DNA from: Echinococcus granulosus | Lineage: Eukaryota; Platyhelminthes; Cestoda; Cyclophyllidea; Taeniidae | NCBI RefSeq assembly: GCF_000524195.1 | Contig: NW_020170496.1 | Location: 1 to 64,000, forward strand | DNA length: 64,000 bases | Direction: 5' to 3' | Shown here: piece after piece, positions 26,135 to 54,331 of the stretch | How the letters are laid out: each line of letters starts with the position of its first letter | Numbering within the stretch: the first letter of the stretch is position 1 | Program-made: the position numbers and the translations under genes | The notes under the pieces: model-generated | Seen by the model: the letters and a program-made list of their open reading frames with translations, nothing else | What the model was told of the DNA's origin: nothing | Database searches by the model: none

Positions 26135-27399
26135 ATCAAATTAAATGGTAAAGGACTACAAAAGTCAGGTTATAATTAAAACAACACATACCCCACGCGT
26201 AGAGCCTATACAAGTGCCGCCTGAGCACACAATACTTATTCAAACAAAGCTAGGGTCACTAAAAATATCTTTTTTATTTTCCACCCTAATAATTTTCTGT
26301 TGTTTCTTAAAGCCGTACAAAAAAAGGTTTTTAAGTCCTTTAAACTTTAAGGCATATTTTATTCCTTTTAGAAAAGGGTAATTCTGTTTACGGGAAGTTT
26401 TCTACATTTTCCGATTGTAGCGTACTAAATAAATGTCACTTTTTTTTTGTGCCCTCTCGGCTAAAACTTATTAAAGTTTCTTAGTGACAGTAATATTCCA
26501 GTTTTCACTTCCACCGTGATTTATACCTTGCACAAACTTGAAATTTTCCAATACCACCTATTATTACCATTATTCTAAGGAGGAATACTAACGGGTATAT
26601 TGCTAGGACTAACTCTTTTTATTTATTGGTAGATTGCTTTAGATATTGTCAATTCTCCTTGAATACCTTTATTAATTTTGACTCAATCAAAAAGGATATT
26701 TCAACCTTGTTATCCGCCACTCAAGGATCGACCAGAGTATTGTAGCGTAGAAATGCCAGCCTACCCAGCGAGGTACAAGAAGGCGAATTTAAAGTACAAA
26801 AGTGGCACCTCACCAATACCGAGGAATAAACCGCCATCGTATTGCAGTATTGCATATTCTTCAGTTATTTTGACGAATATTTACTCCCTCCCTAGCTTTT
26901 GAGTAATCACTAGCATCTTTGACAACAACAACAGCTACGAATTTATGCAAAAATTATTAAATGCTGTTTATCAACTGAAGCCTTAAGCTGCATACTAATG
27001 TTCCATCATTTCGTGAAGAGATTCGGTGACGGTTCAAAATGTGGGAGCGTTCCACGTCAATATTATTCGTTTGGATTTGAAGTTTTAGGCTAGCCTTCGA
27101 GTTTATGGTATCATAATCATGGCAGCTTATTTATTAGAAATGCACATATGAGCGCAACCTAAAATCTAATAGTCAGGAATTAGGATTCCACCATTTGGCG
27201 GTCCATATAGCGAGGGATGACTGTGCACATTCATTAAATGGAGCAATAACTATGCTGCGGAGTTAACCGCAGTAGTGGAGCAATCAAATGGAAAGAAACG
27301 GCGGTTAGATGGCACCGGGTTTGTCATACTTTTCGCATATTGCTCGGACTTTCAATGAAATGGAAGGGTTGATCTCAATCAATTGCTTCTACCTCTGAC
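26135..27399. other. Spacer between RPS2 and the MADS-box gene, first part
   Basis: Contains the presumed RPS2 promoter and 5'UTR (minus strand, pyrimidine tracts, no clear TATA box). A Lys/Pro/Tyr-rich plus-strand ORF at 26678-26902 (PSYCS, YPARYKK) has no recognised homologue and no clear splice context. Nothing else was seen. Confidence 0.4.
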
Positions 27400-27621
27400 C
27401 TCTCTTTTCCAGTCAAATAAATCATCTGTTTTTACGAGGTGCTGTTCTGCCAGGATAATATCGCATTTGTCTACATTTGTGGCAACAATCGACCAGAAGA
27501 ACATGTTTTGCGGGGGCCAGTATCTGCATGGGACACCAGGAACAGTGTCACCAATAAACGTCACTCCTGCGTGGTGAAGAGACATGGGGATCACTTTCGA
27601 GTATCCCGCACCAAATTTCAC
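27400..27621 (-). CDS. Candidate exon of an unidentified gene
   Basis: 74 open codons on the minus strand lie between an ATTCAG acceptor (27624-27622) and a GAG|GTCAGA donor, phase 0 at both ends. The peptide contains HHAGVTFIGDTVPGVPC and ends KTDDLFDWKRE, which looks protein-like, but I do not recognise the family. The same DNA is also open in two plus-strand frames, with a good plus acceptor (TCTCTTTTCCAG, ending 27412) and a plus donor (ACTAG|GTGAGTT, about 27655). Strand is therefore uncertain, and a gene fragment or pseudogene is possible. Confidence 0.3.
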
Positions 27622-28502
27622 CTGAATTGTGTGGAGCTAGGTAGGAAGACTAGGTGAGTTAACTTTTTTGAGCTCCCTTTGCTTCCACACCAGAAACCTC
27701 ACATTTAATTAGGAAAAGTAGTATTATCCAACCGTAACCATTAGTTTTGATTGCAGTCTGTCAATGTCAGCAGCTAGACAAATGTACCTTTAAAAGGATG
27801 ATCTGTTTGGGTATGTCACGATTTGTTTCTCATTTCCTCCGCACCATTTCCTGCTTATGACCAACAATGTGGATAACACCTGCTGGAAGGGACAAGTTGG
27901 AAACAAACCAAAAAGGGCGAAATTAAAATTCCAAAAAGGTATTCGCTATATCATCAGGGTAGAATAGATTTGCGTGGGAAATTGCCCGATTGGGCAGAAC
28001 CGATGCAATTGAACGTATCGATGATAGTGGGAATCGCTTGAGCCTATCCTACAGGGCCACCATCGAGAAGACTACCTTCAGGGCTCGATAACGTAAATTG
28101 TGCCATAGAAAAAATGCTTGCCTCCCCTTTCCTCACAAATTCTTCACCTCACAATCAGCTCATTAGGTCACCCTTGCTCAAGTATAAATGTTTATATCTT
28201 CGGTTTAGAAAGATTATCATCTTGGAATGCGTGAAATGTACACTTAATGGTGCATCTAACTGCATTCTCACAAGTCCCTAATGAATATTTGTTTAGACAC
28301 TATTTGGCTTTTGACCCATTAATGTCACTGCTTGATCAACAACTACTTGTCTTCCCTTGGGTGATGACTGAATGGTGATTTCGCAGTTCCTGACGTGGAT
28401 GCATTGTAATTTTATTAAGTGAAGTGGTCATCGTATTGTCACGTGCAGTCAAAGGCTATATGGCAAACTTGAAACAGAAGTAACAGGCACATGCTCCACA
28501 CC
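27622..28502. other. Spacer upstream of the MADS-box gene
   Basis: AT-rich with no gene seen. It presumably includes distal promoter sequence of the MADS-box gene. Confidence 0.4.
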
Positions 28503-28509
28503 TATATAT
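28503..28509 (+). promoter_or_regulatory. TATA-like element of the MADS-box gene
   Basis: TATATAT 78 bases upstream of the ATG at 28587, a plausible core promoter. There is no CArG box (CC, six A/T, GG) next to it; CCATATGG just before the ATG is two bases too short. Confidence 0.35.
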
Positions 28510-28586
28510 GCACGCACACAGCAAATGCTAATGCTATTTGCAGTGAACTTCCATTCTAGTATCCTACTCGTGTTTCACCTCTCCAT

Positions 28587-31500
28587 ATGGATCAGGATGA
28601 CAAGATTGCGGTAATTTTTTGCCATCAGTAATTTGACATTATTTTTGCTGACTAGAAGAAAGGTCGCAACAAGATCAAAATAGCCCCAATTGCTAACAGC
28701 AAGGCGAGATCTGTAGGCTCTTTGTTTTGTATGCTTTCATTCTCCTCCTCGGTGTCACAGACCACCTTTTCCAAACGTCGCTTTGGGCTCTTTAAGAAGG
28801 CCTATGAATTGAGCGACCTAACCCGCAGCCATGTCAAGATCCTCGTCATCACCGACAAGGGTTGTCTCTACGAGTATGCCAGTCCGTGTTTCGAATCCAA
28901 ATTAAAAAGTGTAAAAAAGGTCGTTCCAATGATGACAAATGAGAGGATTTTGAAGGTAGGTCCTATTTTATCACCCAAGTGTTTTAATAAAATACTATTC
29001 ATAGCTTTGATTAATTGTGATTTATCTTAGTAAAATTTATTTAACCGTCACTAAATGAGCCGCTTTTGATCTTTGAGTGGTTGATAAGTTTTTAGCCAAA
29101 GTTGAATCTTTGCTTATTTCAAGGAAAGTAGGGAAGAAAAATGCAATTTCTCTGCAAGGCATGGTATGGTTCTAAACAATATCACCTTGACTGGGTTAAA
29201 TTAGAGTCACTCATTATTTACTCCTCCATTTAATGGGCTGCTTACTTTAACTGATGTTTCAAGAGCTAAAAAGGTGGAAAAGCTTTGGTTACATATTTCT
29301 TAAAGCCTGTAATGAAACGATTTGGGTGGATATAAGGCGAACGTCTTTTACCCTTCTCGCCTCCCCCTGTTCCTTCCTCCATCCCTCCCTCCCATACAAA
29401 CGTGAGCTAGGCCACTTTTCATCCCCAATTTTCATGCATAATTTAAGACCTTTTTAAAGTTTGATATACCTGTATGACATTCCGCATGACTGAGGCTAAT
29501 AAATTTTTCTCTCAGTGTTTTCGTCTCCCACTCGTCTCCCCTCCTTCTATCAGCGTCGAATCACTTGCACGCCTTCTGTTTTTGCAAGAAAAAAAAAACA
29601 ATTTGACAAGATTGTCACGTGAAAGCTCTTAAATGTTGTTGGCGTCTGTAGCATAAAATTGGTGAATTCCCCATTACAAAGACGTAGGAGAAGAACCTTG
29701 AGAGGCCTTCATAATTGTTGGGGTGAGAGATAAAAGGGCTACTTTTCTGTGCCTTAGTCATGCATTAAGGCATCCATTCCGTGACTTTGAAATGAAGAAT
29801 TTCATCTCCTCCTACTAAGCCTATCAGAAACGTCACTCAGTTAAATCAAAGTAACGATTGAGGTCTCTCACTTCCAGGTTATTAGCACCGAAACCTTACT
29901 GTAGTGGTGCGCCCCTTCTGTGAGTTGGAAACTGACAATTTTGTGAGTAAATTTTGAAAAAAAAAGGAACAAATTCCCTTAAAATCAATATTCTGCTCGA
30001 AATTTTCATTATTTTTGCGATTTTCTTAGGTCTCACAAACACTGAATGGCTCCGGCTTATAGGACCCTCCTGCACGTCTTCACGTCTCCGAACTGTTCAA
30101 GCATTAGAATCAACAGCAAATTCGTCTTTATAAATGAGTAACTAGGTGTTTATCCGGCTATTCCACTAAAACAGACGTAATAATTCAGAATCTAGGCGGT
30201 AGGCCAGCAGCTGTCTTTGATCTCACCCTCTTTTCTAGACGGTGTAAACCTTTGTAATGCATTTGGAGTTGCAGTTTCGAGTGCTTGAATGTATTCTTGG
30301 AGACTTACGTCACCACAGCCCTACATTCCACTTTACAACCTGCCGTTTTAGTGAAGCCCATACCAACAACACAAAATTTACCCGCTCCTTGACCCCACCA
30401 AAACTTCTCAGGTTTACGCAAATCTAAAGTTTTTTTTGGAATGTAAAAATTCCTGACATGTATTTAATTCTGCAGTAAGAAAAGCCTTACTTTACTAAAG
30501 GAAGAAAAAATGAGCTGCCTCATTTTTGCTATTGCGCAATAGTAACTTCGGGGAGAAGGACGTATCAATTCAACGTAGCAGTGGCTTTATATTTCTAGTA
30601 GCATACTTAAGAAGTGCGTTGCTTAGCAAAGCGTACTTTAGATGACTGGCAAGAATTTTCCATTTAATAAATATATCATTTAAGTTGAAAGAGTTGTCTA
30701 CACTTCCTTCGTGTTTTTATTCCGTTGAAGCTTGGGGATCAATACTATTAGTCATTTTAAGTAAATTGCTACTTATTATCCAGCAAACCATCCAAATTAT
30801 TATAGCTCTCTTCCAAATGAATCGCATATTATTTATAATCACCCTTTATTTTGACAGCGTATAGAGCAAACAAAGCACAAAGGGGAGTACAATGCGAAGA
30901 ACACCGGTCTCTATCACAATAACCTAGGTGGTGACTCGGATACCTCCTCCGCTGAAGAATCAGCTGATTCTACTGAAGGCCACGTGAGTAGTATATTCAG
31001 CTCAATTTCCCTTTGGTCTTTAAGCCAAATTGGCAGGGGTACGAAGAAAAACAAATTTATCTTAAAAACCCAATGGAAGAGTCAACTAGGAGCATCGATT
31101 ATAATTATTTTCTAAAATACTTTAAATGGTAGGTTTTGCACGAATCCACCCGTCTTTCCAAAGTGTCGCTTTTTGAGTTATTTTTTGTCACCTTTCCCAC
31201 CTTCTATTTTCTTGCATTAGGCAAGAAAATCGGAGATTAAGAAGCACATCATCACAGCTCCGCTTACGCAAATTACATCATCTTTAGTAGCATCCCCTTC
31301 TGCGGTTCTCTCAATGTCACAAGTCACCTACCTAGAAAGTTCACTCCAAAGCACCATCGTGGATAAGATAATGCACTATTGACAGTGACTTATAAAAGTG
31401 AGCATAACAAAGGTCAAAGAAAATGGGTTGAAATTCTCTGTAATTTAATCATCACCTTCTTTATTTAGTGCCAAGACAAAGTGGTAAAAGGCAAATATGA

Positions 31501-32840
31501 GAGAGAAGATGAGTATTTGCTTTTTCTTAAGGAGAAGACGTCTTTCACCTTGTAATCACTAATGCTTAATCAGTTCTCCTTTTAAAGAACAATGAACATG
31601 GTATAGCAGCCTTGGGTACTGCAAGTGCGGCCACATCAACTATGCCTCCTAGCTTTGAGGTGAGGTGGTCACCTTCCTTATCTCGGTATCCGCATTATTT
31701 TGGTGGCAAATTGCAAGCCCTATCTTACCTTGCCTCTTAATGCGTGTATACTTACGCCCTTCTGTTTAGGAGGCCACTTTTCTGAATTACTGTCCAGGTA
31801 AAAACGCCTTTTCTATGGTTACCTCAACACATTAGATAATTCCCTGCCAATGTATCACAACTTTCCCACATAAAAGTTGACTTTTTTAATATAATTAATT
31901 ATTTCTTCAAAATTTAGACAGTATCTATGGTAGAGGAACAAATTTCTTCAATCCTTCCAGGGTCGTATCCGATCTCCCCCCGCCGCAATCCCCAAAGGTA
32001 GAGTCTTCAACTAGTTATCAACCTAGTTATTTAACTGTGCCATTGTTAGGACGGGAAGGAGGGAGGCTTTCTCATCAACTCACTGTAATTGAGTCCAATC
32101 AAAATGACAATGCATTTCGAGTCTTTGTTTACTGTGATCGGACAACAATGTGAGATGAATGTAGGGAGGTTAATGAGGCCTTACCCTCCAGTCTTTTTGT
32201 ATGCCATGGAAAGAAAAAAAGAGTAAATGAAGGAATGAAGGAATTTATCATTTCTTGTAGCGATTTGGTACTGTAGGAGTTATGGAAAACGGGTTTTTTT
32301 GAATAGAGGTGGTCGGCTTTAAATTCGCATGAAATTAAGTCTCTCAGAGTGGCTAAGTTTTAACACCTCACAAAGTCTATCTACATTTAAAAAAGAGTCA
32401 ATTTAAAAGGGTCATGGTCCTCACACCTATTCTGAAGTACGATGGGTCTAATGAAGCAACAAAAAATATTTCCAAATCCTGTGTAAAGCCCACAAACTTC
32501 GTTATTGAGAGGTCAGAGGTCAGAACCCTTATACTCAAAATTGTCAGGATTTTCCCATTTTTACCGTGCACGGTAGTCCCTTTGCAAGAAGTGACTTGAT
32601 TGTGGACTGTGATCTCGTTCCCCAATGCTTCAAGGTTGGTTAGCTGACAAAAAACCACAACTTTTCTTCCCCTTGCAGAATGATCTCTACAACTCTCAGG
32701 TTTGTTTCGAATTGGTTTAAAATGTGACCTTACAATCTTTTCACACTTTCATTTAGAATATTTCACAGGGTTCAACTCACGCCATGACGAGCGCTTTACC
32801 GTCAGAGGCAAATCTGACAGGGCTGGATAATTTGCCCTAA
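28587..32840 (+). CDS. Divergent SRF-type MADS-box transcription factor
   Basis: Rebuilt from splice sites. Exons: 28587-28610, 28656-28712, 28761-28955, 30858-30983, optional 31221-31382, 31588-31659, 31770-31797, 31918-31997, 32679-32699, 32757-32840 (stop TAA). All junctions are GT-AG and in phase. Without the optional exon the protein is 228 residues. The MADS box spans residues ~11-68: GRNKIKIAPI, then TTFSKRRFGLFKKAYELSDL, then VKILVITDKGCLYEYASP. TTFSKR and KKAYELS..T are closer to SRF/MCM1 than to MEF2. A following segment (VPMMTNERILKRIEQ) resembles the SRF extension, but about nine residues (around ESKLKSVKK) are inserted before it. The rest is acidic/serine-rich and short. It should bind CArG-like DNA as a dimer in the nucleus. 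The optional exon has an in-frame TGA at 31380-31382 and would give a 187-residue form. Confidence 0.8.
28956..30857 (+). other. Intron 3 of the MADS-box gene (1.9 kb)
   Basis: Longest intron of the gene, splitting the MADS domain from its extension; the other introns here are 45-681 bases. No nested gene or repeat was recognised. Confidence 0.6.
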
Positions 32841-34802
32841 AAAATACCCACAGTGCTCCACTCTTTAATCCACTTCAGTAATACAGCAAATGCTAGATTC
32901 TGATGATAATGCGTGGCCGGTTTAAACTTCCTAACAGTATTTGCCACCGCGATAGCAATGAGAGGTCGACCGTGGTAAGGTCATTAAACCATTCTCGGTG
33001 ATGGTGGATATGCCTGACAGGTGACACTAAGGCACTTTCATTTCTGGCTAAAATTAATGTTACCATGGCCGTCACCGATTGCTGAGGTGCCAGAGATGTC
33101 AACATGTGAGTGCCCAAAAAACTTGCATCAGAAAAAAAAATCATGATTAATTACCCCTTAAAGAGGAATCAGAAGCGCCGTAGGCATCTAGAAATGTGAA
33201 GATATCGAAACTTTTGGCTAACTTGTGAATTAGGTAATTGGTAGGTGGAGAGATTACTCCAGTTGGAAGGTTAACCATATACTACTTAATTACAGGTGAT
33301 AGGTTCGACAGAGGCAGAAGATCAAACAATTAATCAACCCCGCAGTTCACTGCACATACCTCTTCCCTTCAAAAAAAGAGGTAGGTTATTTTTGCGAATT
33401 TCGGAGAGTACAGGAATGCGCTGTAGTCGATGGCATTCATTTCTGTGAAGCCAATTGAGTAGAGTGGGGCGGTAAGTAACTCTCCCATCGAGTAGCCTAG
33501 AATTCGGTTCTAGACACGGAAAATTATTTAGGAGATTGATTAATTTAGAGTTATGTCAGGTATGCAAAAAAGGCATCAAATTTCCTACTCGGTCATAAAC
33601 CAAATAGAAAAGTGCCGTGCAGTTTTAACCTGAATTCCCATTCACCTAAATGAGAGAGGCTGCATCACTTGGTTAACCTGAACTTTCAAAATTCACAGTA
33701 GGAAGGTCCAAAGGCTAGTTGGTTAAGTTATTACTTAAAAGTAATATTTAAAACCACTTCTCTTACTGTTTTGTTCCTAACTTATAGTTGTATTTCAGCC
33801 TTCCTTTGCGTATGGTGAGGTGGCATGCAGTACTACGAGTGGAATCATCGTGAGTAGTACAAGATTTGTGGTCAAACATAATACGATATTGAAAACGAAT
33901 GCTTGAACATAGAAATTCCAGCGGATAAACTGCTATGGTGATATCAAACTCCCTAAAAATATGCTTTTATTGCCTCTAATTTGCATCATGGAGAATAAGC
34001 AGAATAAGCAATTCTGTCGCTGTTAATAAGACCTCCCAAGGCAACACGACGGTAGAGCTCTCCATCTTTGACCCAGAAAAATTTGTAATTTTAGCAATTG
34101 GGAGAGAATTCCGCAGCGACTGTACACCAGGGTTTGTTTATTTAAATTATCTTTGCTTTCACTAACGAACGTAATCGACAATATCACTGTTTTCATTGCA
34201 GAACTAGCAAGTGAACATACGGAAGTAATCCTATCAAATGTGATAGAAAAATCTCACTACCACTGTTTAATGACAACAATATTACATCTGTATAAACGGA
34301 AAAATCATTTGTTTTGCGTTTTCTGGTATGGAAATTGGGGTTTTGGCACCACGTCAGTCAGGACGTTAAAAAAAGGAGCTGAGGGACTTAAGCTTCTATT
34401 CTGCCCCGAAAAATAAGTAGCTGCCTGCAGGTTGTAGGCACGATCTGATGATCATGCACTAAGGGGGAAGCGCAAGCCGAAGTCCGAAGCCCTTTCATGT
34501 ATAGGTGTGCATTGTAAATTATTGTGTTACAAAAGCTGCTCAAATTTGCGTAGATGTAGTCAACATTAGAGTGTAACATTTTCTATGTTTCAGTGATTTT
34601 ATTTGTAGAAAGGAAATACTTGACGATGACTGTAATTTTACGCTAGTCTAAAATCGAATAAGCCAAACGGTTGTTAAAAATAGGCAAGTTCTTTGTTTTC
34701 GTCCTTTTTTTCCACGAGTGAATTAAATGGAGTTGTTTATATGTGATAATGTCGATCATGTTGGTTCTCAATTTGTTATAGCGCGCCGTTTCTTACTTGT
34801 GT
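32841..34802. other. Spacer between the MADS-box and SIK genes
   Basis: No supported gene. Short ORFs on both strands (for example 34153-34416 plus) lack motifs and are in AT-rich sequence. Confidence 0.5.
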
Positions 34803-34910
34803 GATTGGTTACTACGATGAAGAACTACAGCTGTAATCCAACCAATGGGCTGGCGATTTTTGGTCATGCGTTTTCCCGTAAACAGCACATCTCACCTTTT
34901 CGTGACGTCG
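34803..34910 (+). promoter_or_regulatory. SIK promoter: two CCAAT boxes and a CRE-like site
   Basis: Inverted CCAAT (GATTGG, 34803-34808), direct CCAAT (34842-34846) and TGACGTCG (34903-34910) lie 80-190 bases before the ATG, with no TATA box. CCAAT (NF-Y) plus CRE (CREB/ATF) is a common layout for cAMP-responsive TATA-less promoters. The sites are seen; the function is inferred. Confidence 0.5.
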
Positions 34911-34991
34911 TGTCGTTGTGCGTTGTTATGCTCTAATAAGAGATAAAACGTACGGCTATTTCATAATCAATCAGTTCTGGAATCATTCCTG

Positions 34992-52100
<17,109 letters not shown>

Positions 52101-52740
52101 ATGTGTTTGTTCGTGTGCTTGTGCGTTCGTGCTTATATAAGTTATTTTCATTTACGTATCTACTCGTTCATTCATCGACTCCGTATTCGCCTCCTTCATC
52201 TTATCTTCCTCTATTTCTCTACCTCTGCTCACGCTGCTTCTCCTCGTGATCCTACAAATGCACCTGTTACTTATGTAAATATACTTACTTGATATTATAG
52301 CACGTGTCGCGTTATACCGAATGACCTTTATCGTTTGTTCTCGTGTTTAGGGATCGCAAAATCGCAAGCAGTCAGTCAGTCAGTGCCCACTAATTAATTT
52401 TGGGTGCTTTCGTGTCTACACTCGCGGTTGTTGTAAATACCCGTTTCCTAGTCTCCATTAGTGAATGAATGTCGAGTGTTTGTTGATGTGTAGAAAGATG
52501 AGGCACGAGTGACCTTTGATCGGCGGCTTCACATCAATAGAATTCACAAGAGCGTTGAATTGGGACGCTGAAACATGTACTGGTGAATGCACGTTTACGG
52601 GGCGCTTCCATAACTTGGAGTGTTGATGTTAGCCAATATTCACCGTTGGGGAGAAAATCTACAATTACATTTTTTTTGGCGACGATTCTGCTTTTGTTTT
52701 GGAGGGGTGGAGCCAAGTGAAATGCATTATATTTACGCAG

Positions 52741-53151
52741 CATTTCCAAAAACTCGGTGCCTTAGTACGGGCGCACCCTTTTTGTGCATTATCTTGCGGC
52801 GCTTTTAAACGTCTTTCCCTATCGTGGGTGGAGCGAAATGCCACATTACACGTGCTGCAAATGTATCACCGATTTCAATCACGGCGTGCTGTGTATCGAG
52901 GTAAGATGAATGATGGAGGTGTGAGTGTGTGACCTACAACTCGCCTTTTTTTGCCATTTAACCTTTATGTATCTTGTTCAAGAAGAATTTTGATGTATTT
53001 GCTTTCATCAGTACTTGGGGATGGAAATGGGTGTTCAGAAAGATGCTGTATAGAATCCTTACTTAGTGCGGCGCTCATCCATACTATTGAGCGGATTCTC
53101 GGTGAATACCTTTTTGAGTGCTTCAACGAACTTTCACTCATTTGTCCTTAA
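52741..53151 (+). CDS. Candidate small gene or exon pair after SIK
   Basis: Exon 52741-52900 follows the acceptor TATTTACGCAG and ends in a good donor (CGAG|GTAAGA), phase 1. The peptide includes LSLSWVERNATLHVLQMYHR. A matching phase-1 acceptor at 53036 opens a frame reading CCIESLLSAALIHTIERILG and ending at TAA 53149-53151. That acceptor is purine-rich and therefore weak. No family was recognised and no start codon is identified (an in-frame stretch extends upstream of 52741). It could instead lie in a long SIK 3'UTR. Confidence 0.25.
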
Positions 53152-53659
53152 AAATTTCCTCAGATTTGAGCGCAGAGTAGGCTAATATCCCATTAGGGGG
53201 CGATGGCGGACATTGATTAACCATTGAATTTCATGTCGCAGTTTAAATTGAGGCAGGAGAAAAAGTTGTTTGCTTCTGGGAGCATTTGGCGCCTCTGGCC
53301 ACATTCGGTAGGTGCGGTTCTGACAGGATGGACAAAGCCTGCTCAAATGACTGCCAAACATGTCATGACTGGTTCAGCGGCCTCAGTGTTTCTTTGATAA
53401 TGCCGCCTGGGTTTTGGCCTTTAAATGGCCAGGGGTGTTGCCCTTTGTTATGACAACAGATCTCTAGTGTTTCCTTTCTTAAATAACAACTTTCAACTCC
53501 TGTGCCATTACTTATTTGCCTTTTCATTCCCTTTTAGTCTAATTTAGGTGTTTAATTAAGAACCAGAGGGAGGTTTTGAAAGAAAGCACCCAGCAGGGAA
53601 GGCTGAAAGGAGGAGGACGAGGAGGGGAAAAAGGATAAGAACTGAAATGTACCAAACTC

Positions 53660-53743
53660 TGACGTCAGTCGTCAATTCGTGAATGCACAAGGATCGACGT
53701 CATTCCCGTGGAGGTTTAAGGAGTCGAGAATCGCAGTGATTGG
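53660..53743 (+). promoter_or_regulatory. CRE plus CCAAT promoter-like cluster
   Basis: Perfect CRE TGACGTCA (53660-53667), CRE-like CGACGTCA (53695-53702) and inverted CCAAT (GATTGG, 53738-53743) precede an ATG-initiated exon at 53800. The layout mirrors the SIK promoter. Confidence 0.45.
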
Positions 53744-53799
53744 ACGAGGCTGGAAGGTGGAAAAAGCACTAATGCATACATCGGTACGGCAGCTACGAA

Positions 53800-54180
53800 A
53801 TGGAGGATTTGCAAGCTTGCTTTGCTGATTTACAGCACATTTTAACAAATTTTATGCCAGAATTGCGTGTCATCTACTGCTATGTGGAAAATTTAGTGAA
53901 ATTCATGCATTCGGTGCTTTCAATATCAAGTCGTACCACAAAGCGGCCGGGTGAGTTTAGAGGAAAAGACTTTTGTTGTTTTTTGGTTTTTACCATCTGG
54001 ATATTGTGGGTGATTTTCTCCTGAGTCCTTGATAACTTCACAACGTGGAATCTCCACTCTCCACCACCTTGGTGGTATGGGGTTACGCCCCTTCCACATT
54101 CCCCCTCCTACGACGTGACTGGAGAGGATCTGCGCGTAATTGAACGGCGATTTGGAACGAGAAGACTGTTTGAGATATGA
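53800..54180 (+). CDS. Candidate short two-exon gene
   Basis: Exon 1 is 53800-53950: ATG and 50 codons (MEDLQACFADLQHILTNF..., helical with aromatic residues), ending CCGG|GTGAGT in phase 1. The best phase-matched acceptor follows a CT-rich tract at 54124 and gives 54125-54180 (EDLRVIERRFGTRRLFEI, then TGA), for a protein of about 68 residues. An alternative acceptor ending 54162 gives a different C terminus that stays open to 54331. I do not recognise the protein. The promoter-like CRE/CCAAT cluster 60-140 bases upstream supports a real gene start. The intron is about 174 bases. Confidence 0.4.
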
Positions 54181-54331
54181 AAGCAGTGAAAATCTCATTG
54201 GGACGTCAATTTATAACGAAGTTGTGATAACCACCTCAGCGTTTATTAAATTGGATAAGTGTAAAGTGCCAGACAGGTCTATGATTAGACCTCATTTATT
54301 GCCTGGAGCAAGTTTATCAACGCGGCGTTAA

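Noticed and set aside
52274..52439. Two Pumilio-type TGTAAATA motifs in the presumed SIK 3'UTR (52274, 52432)
   Set aside because: The same AT-rich octamer occurs at several other places (for example 3343, 6905, 36999), so two copies are not remarkable.
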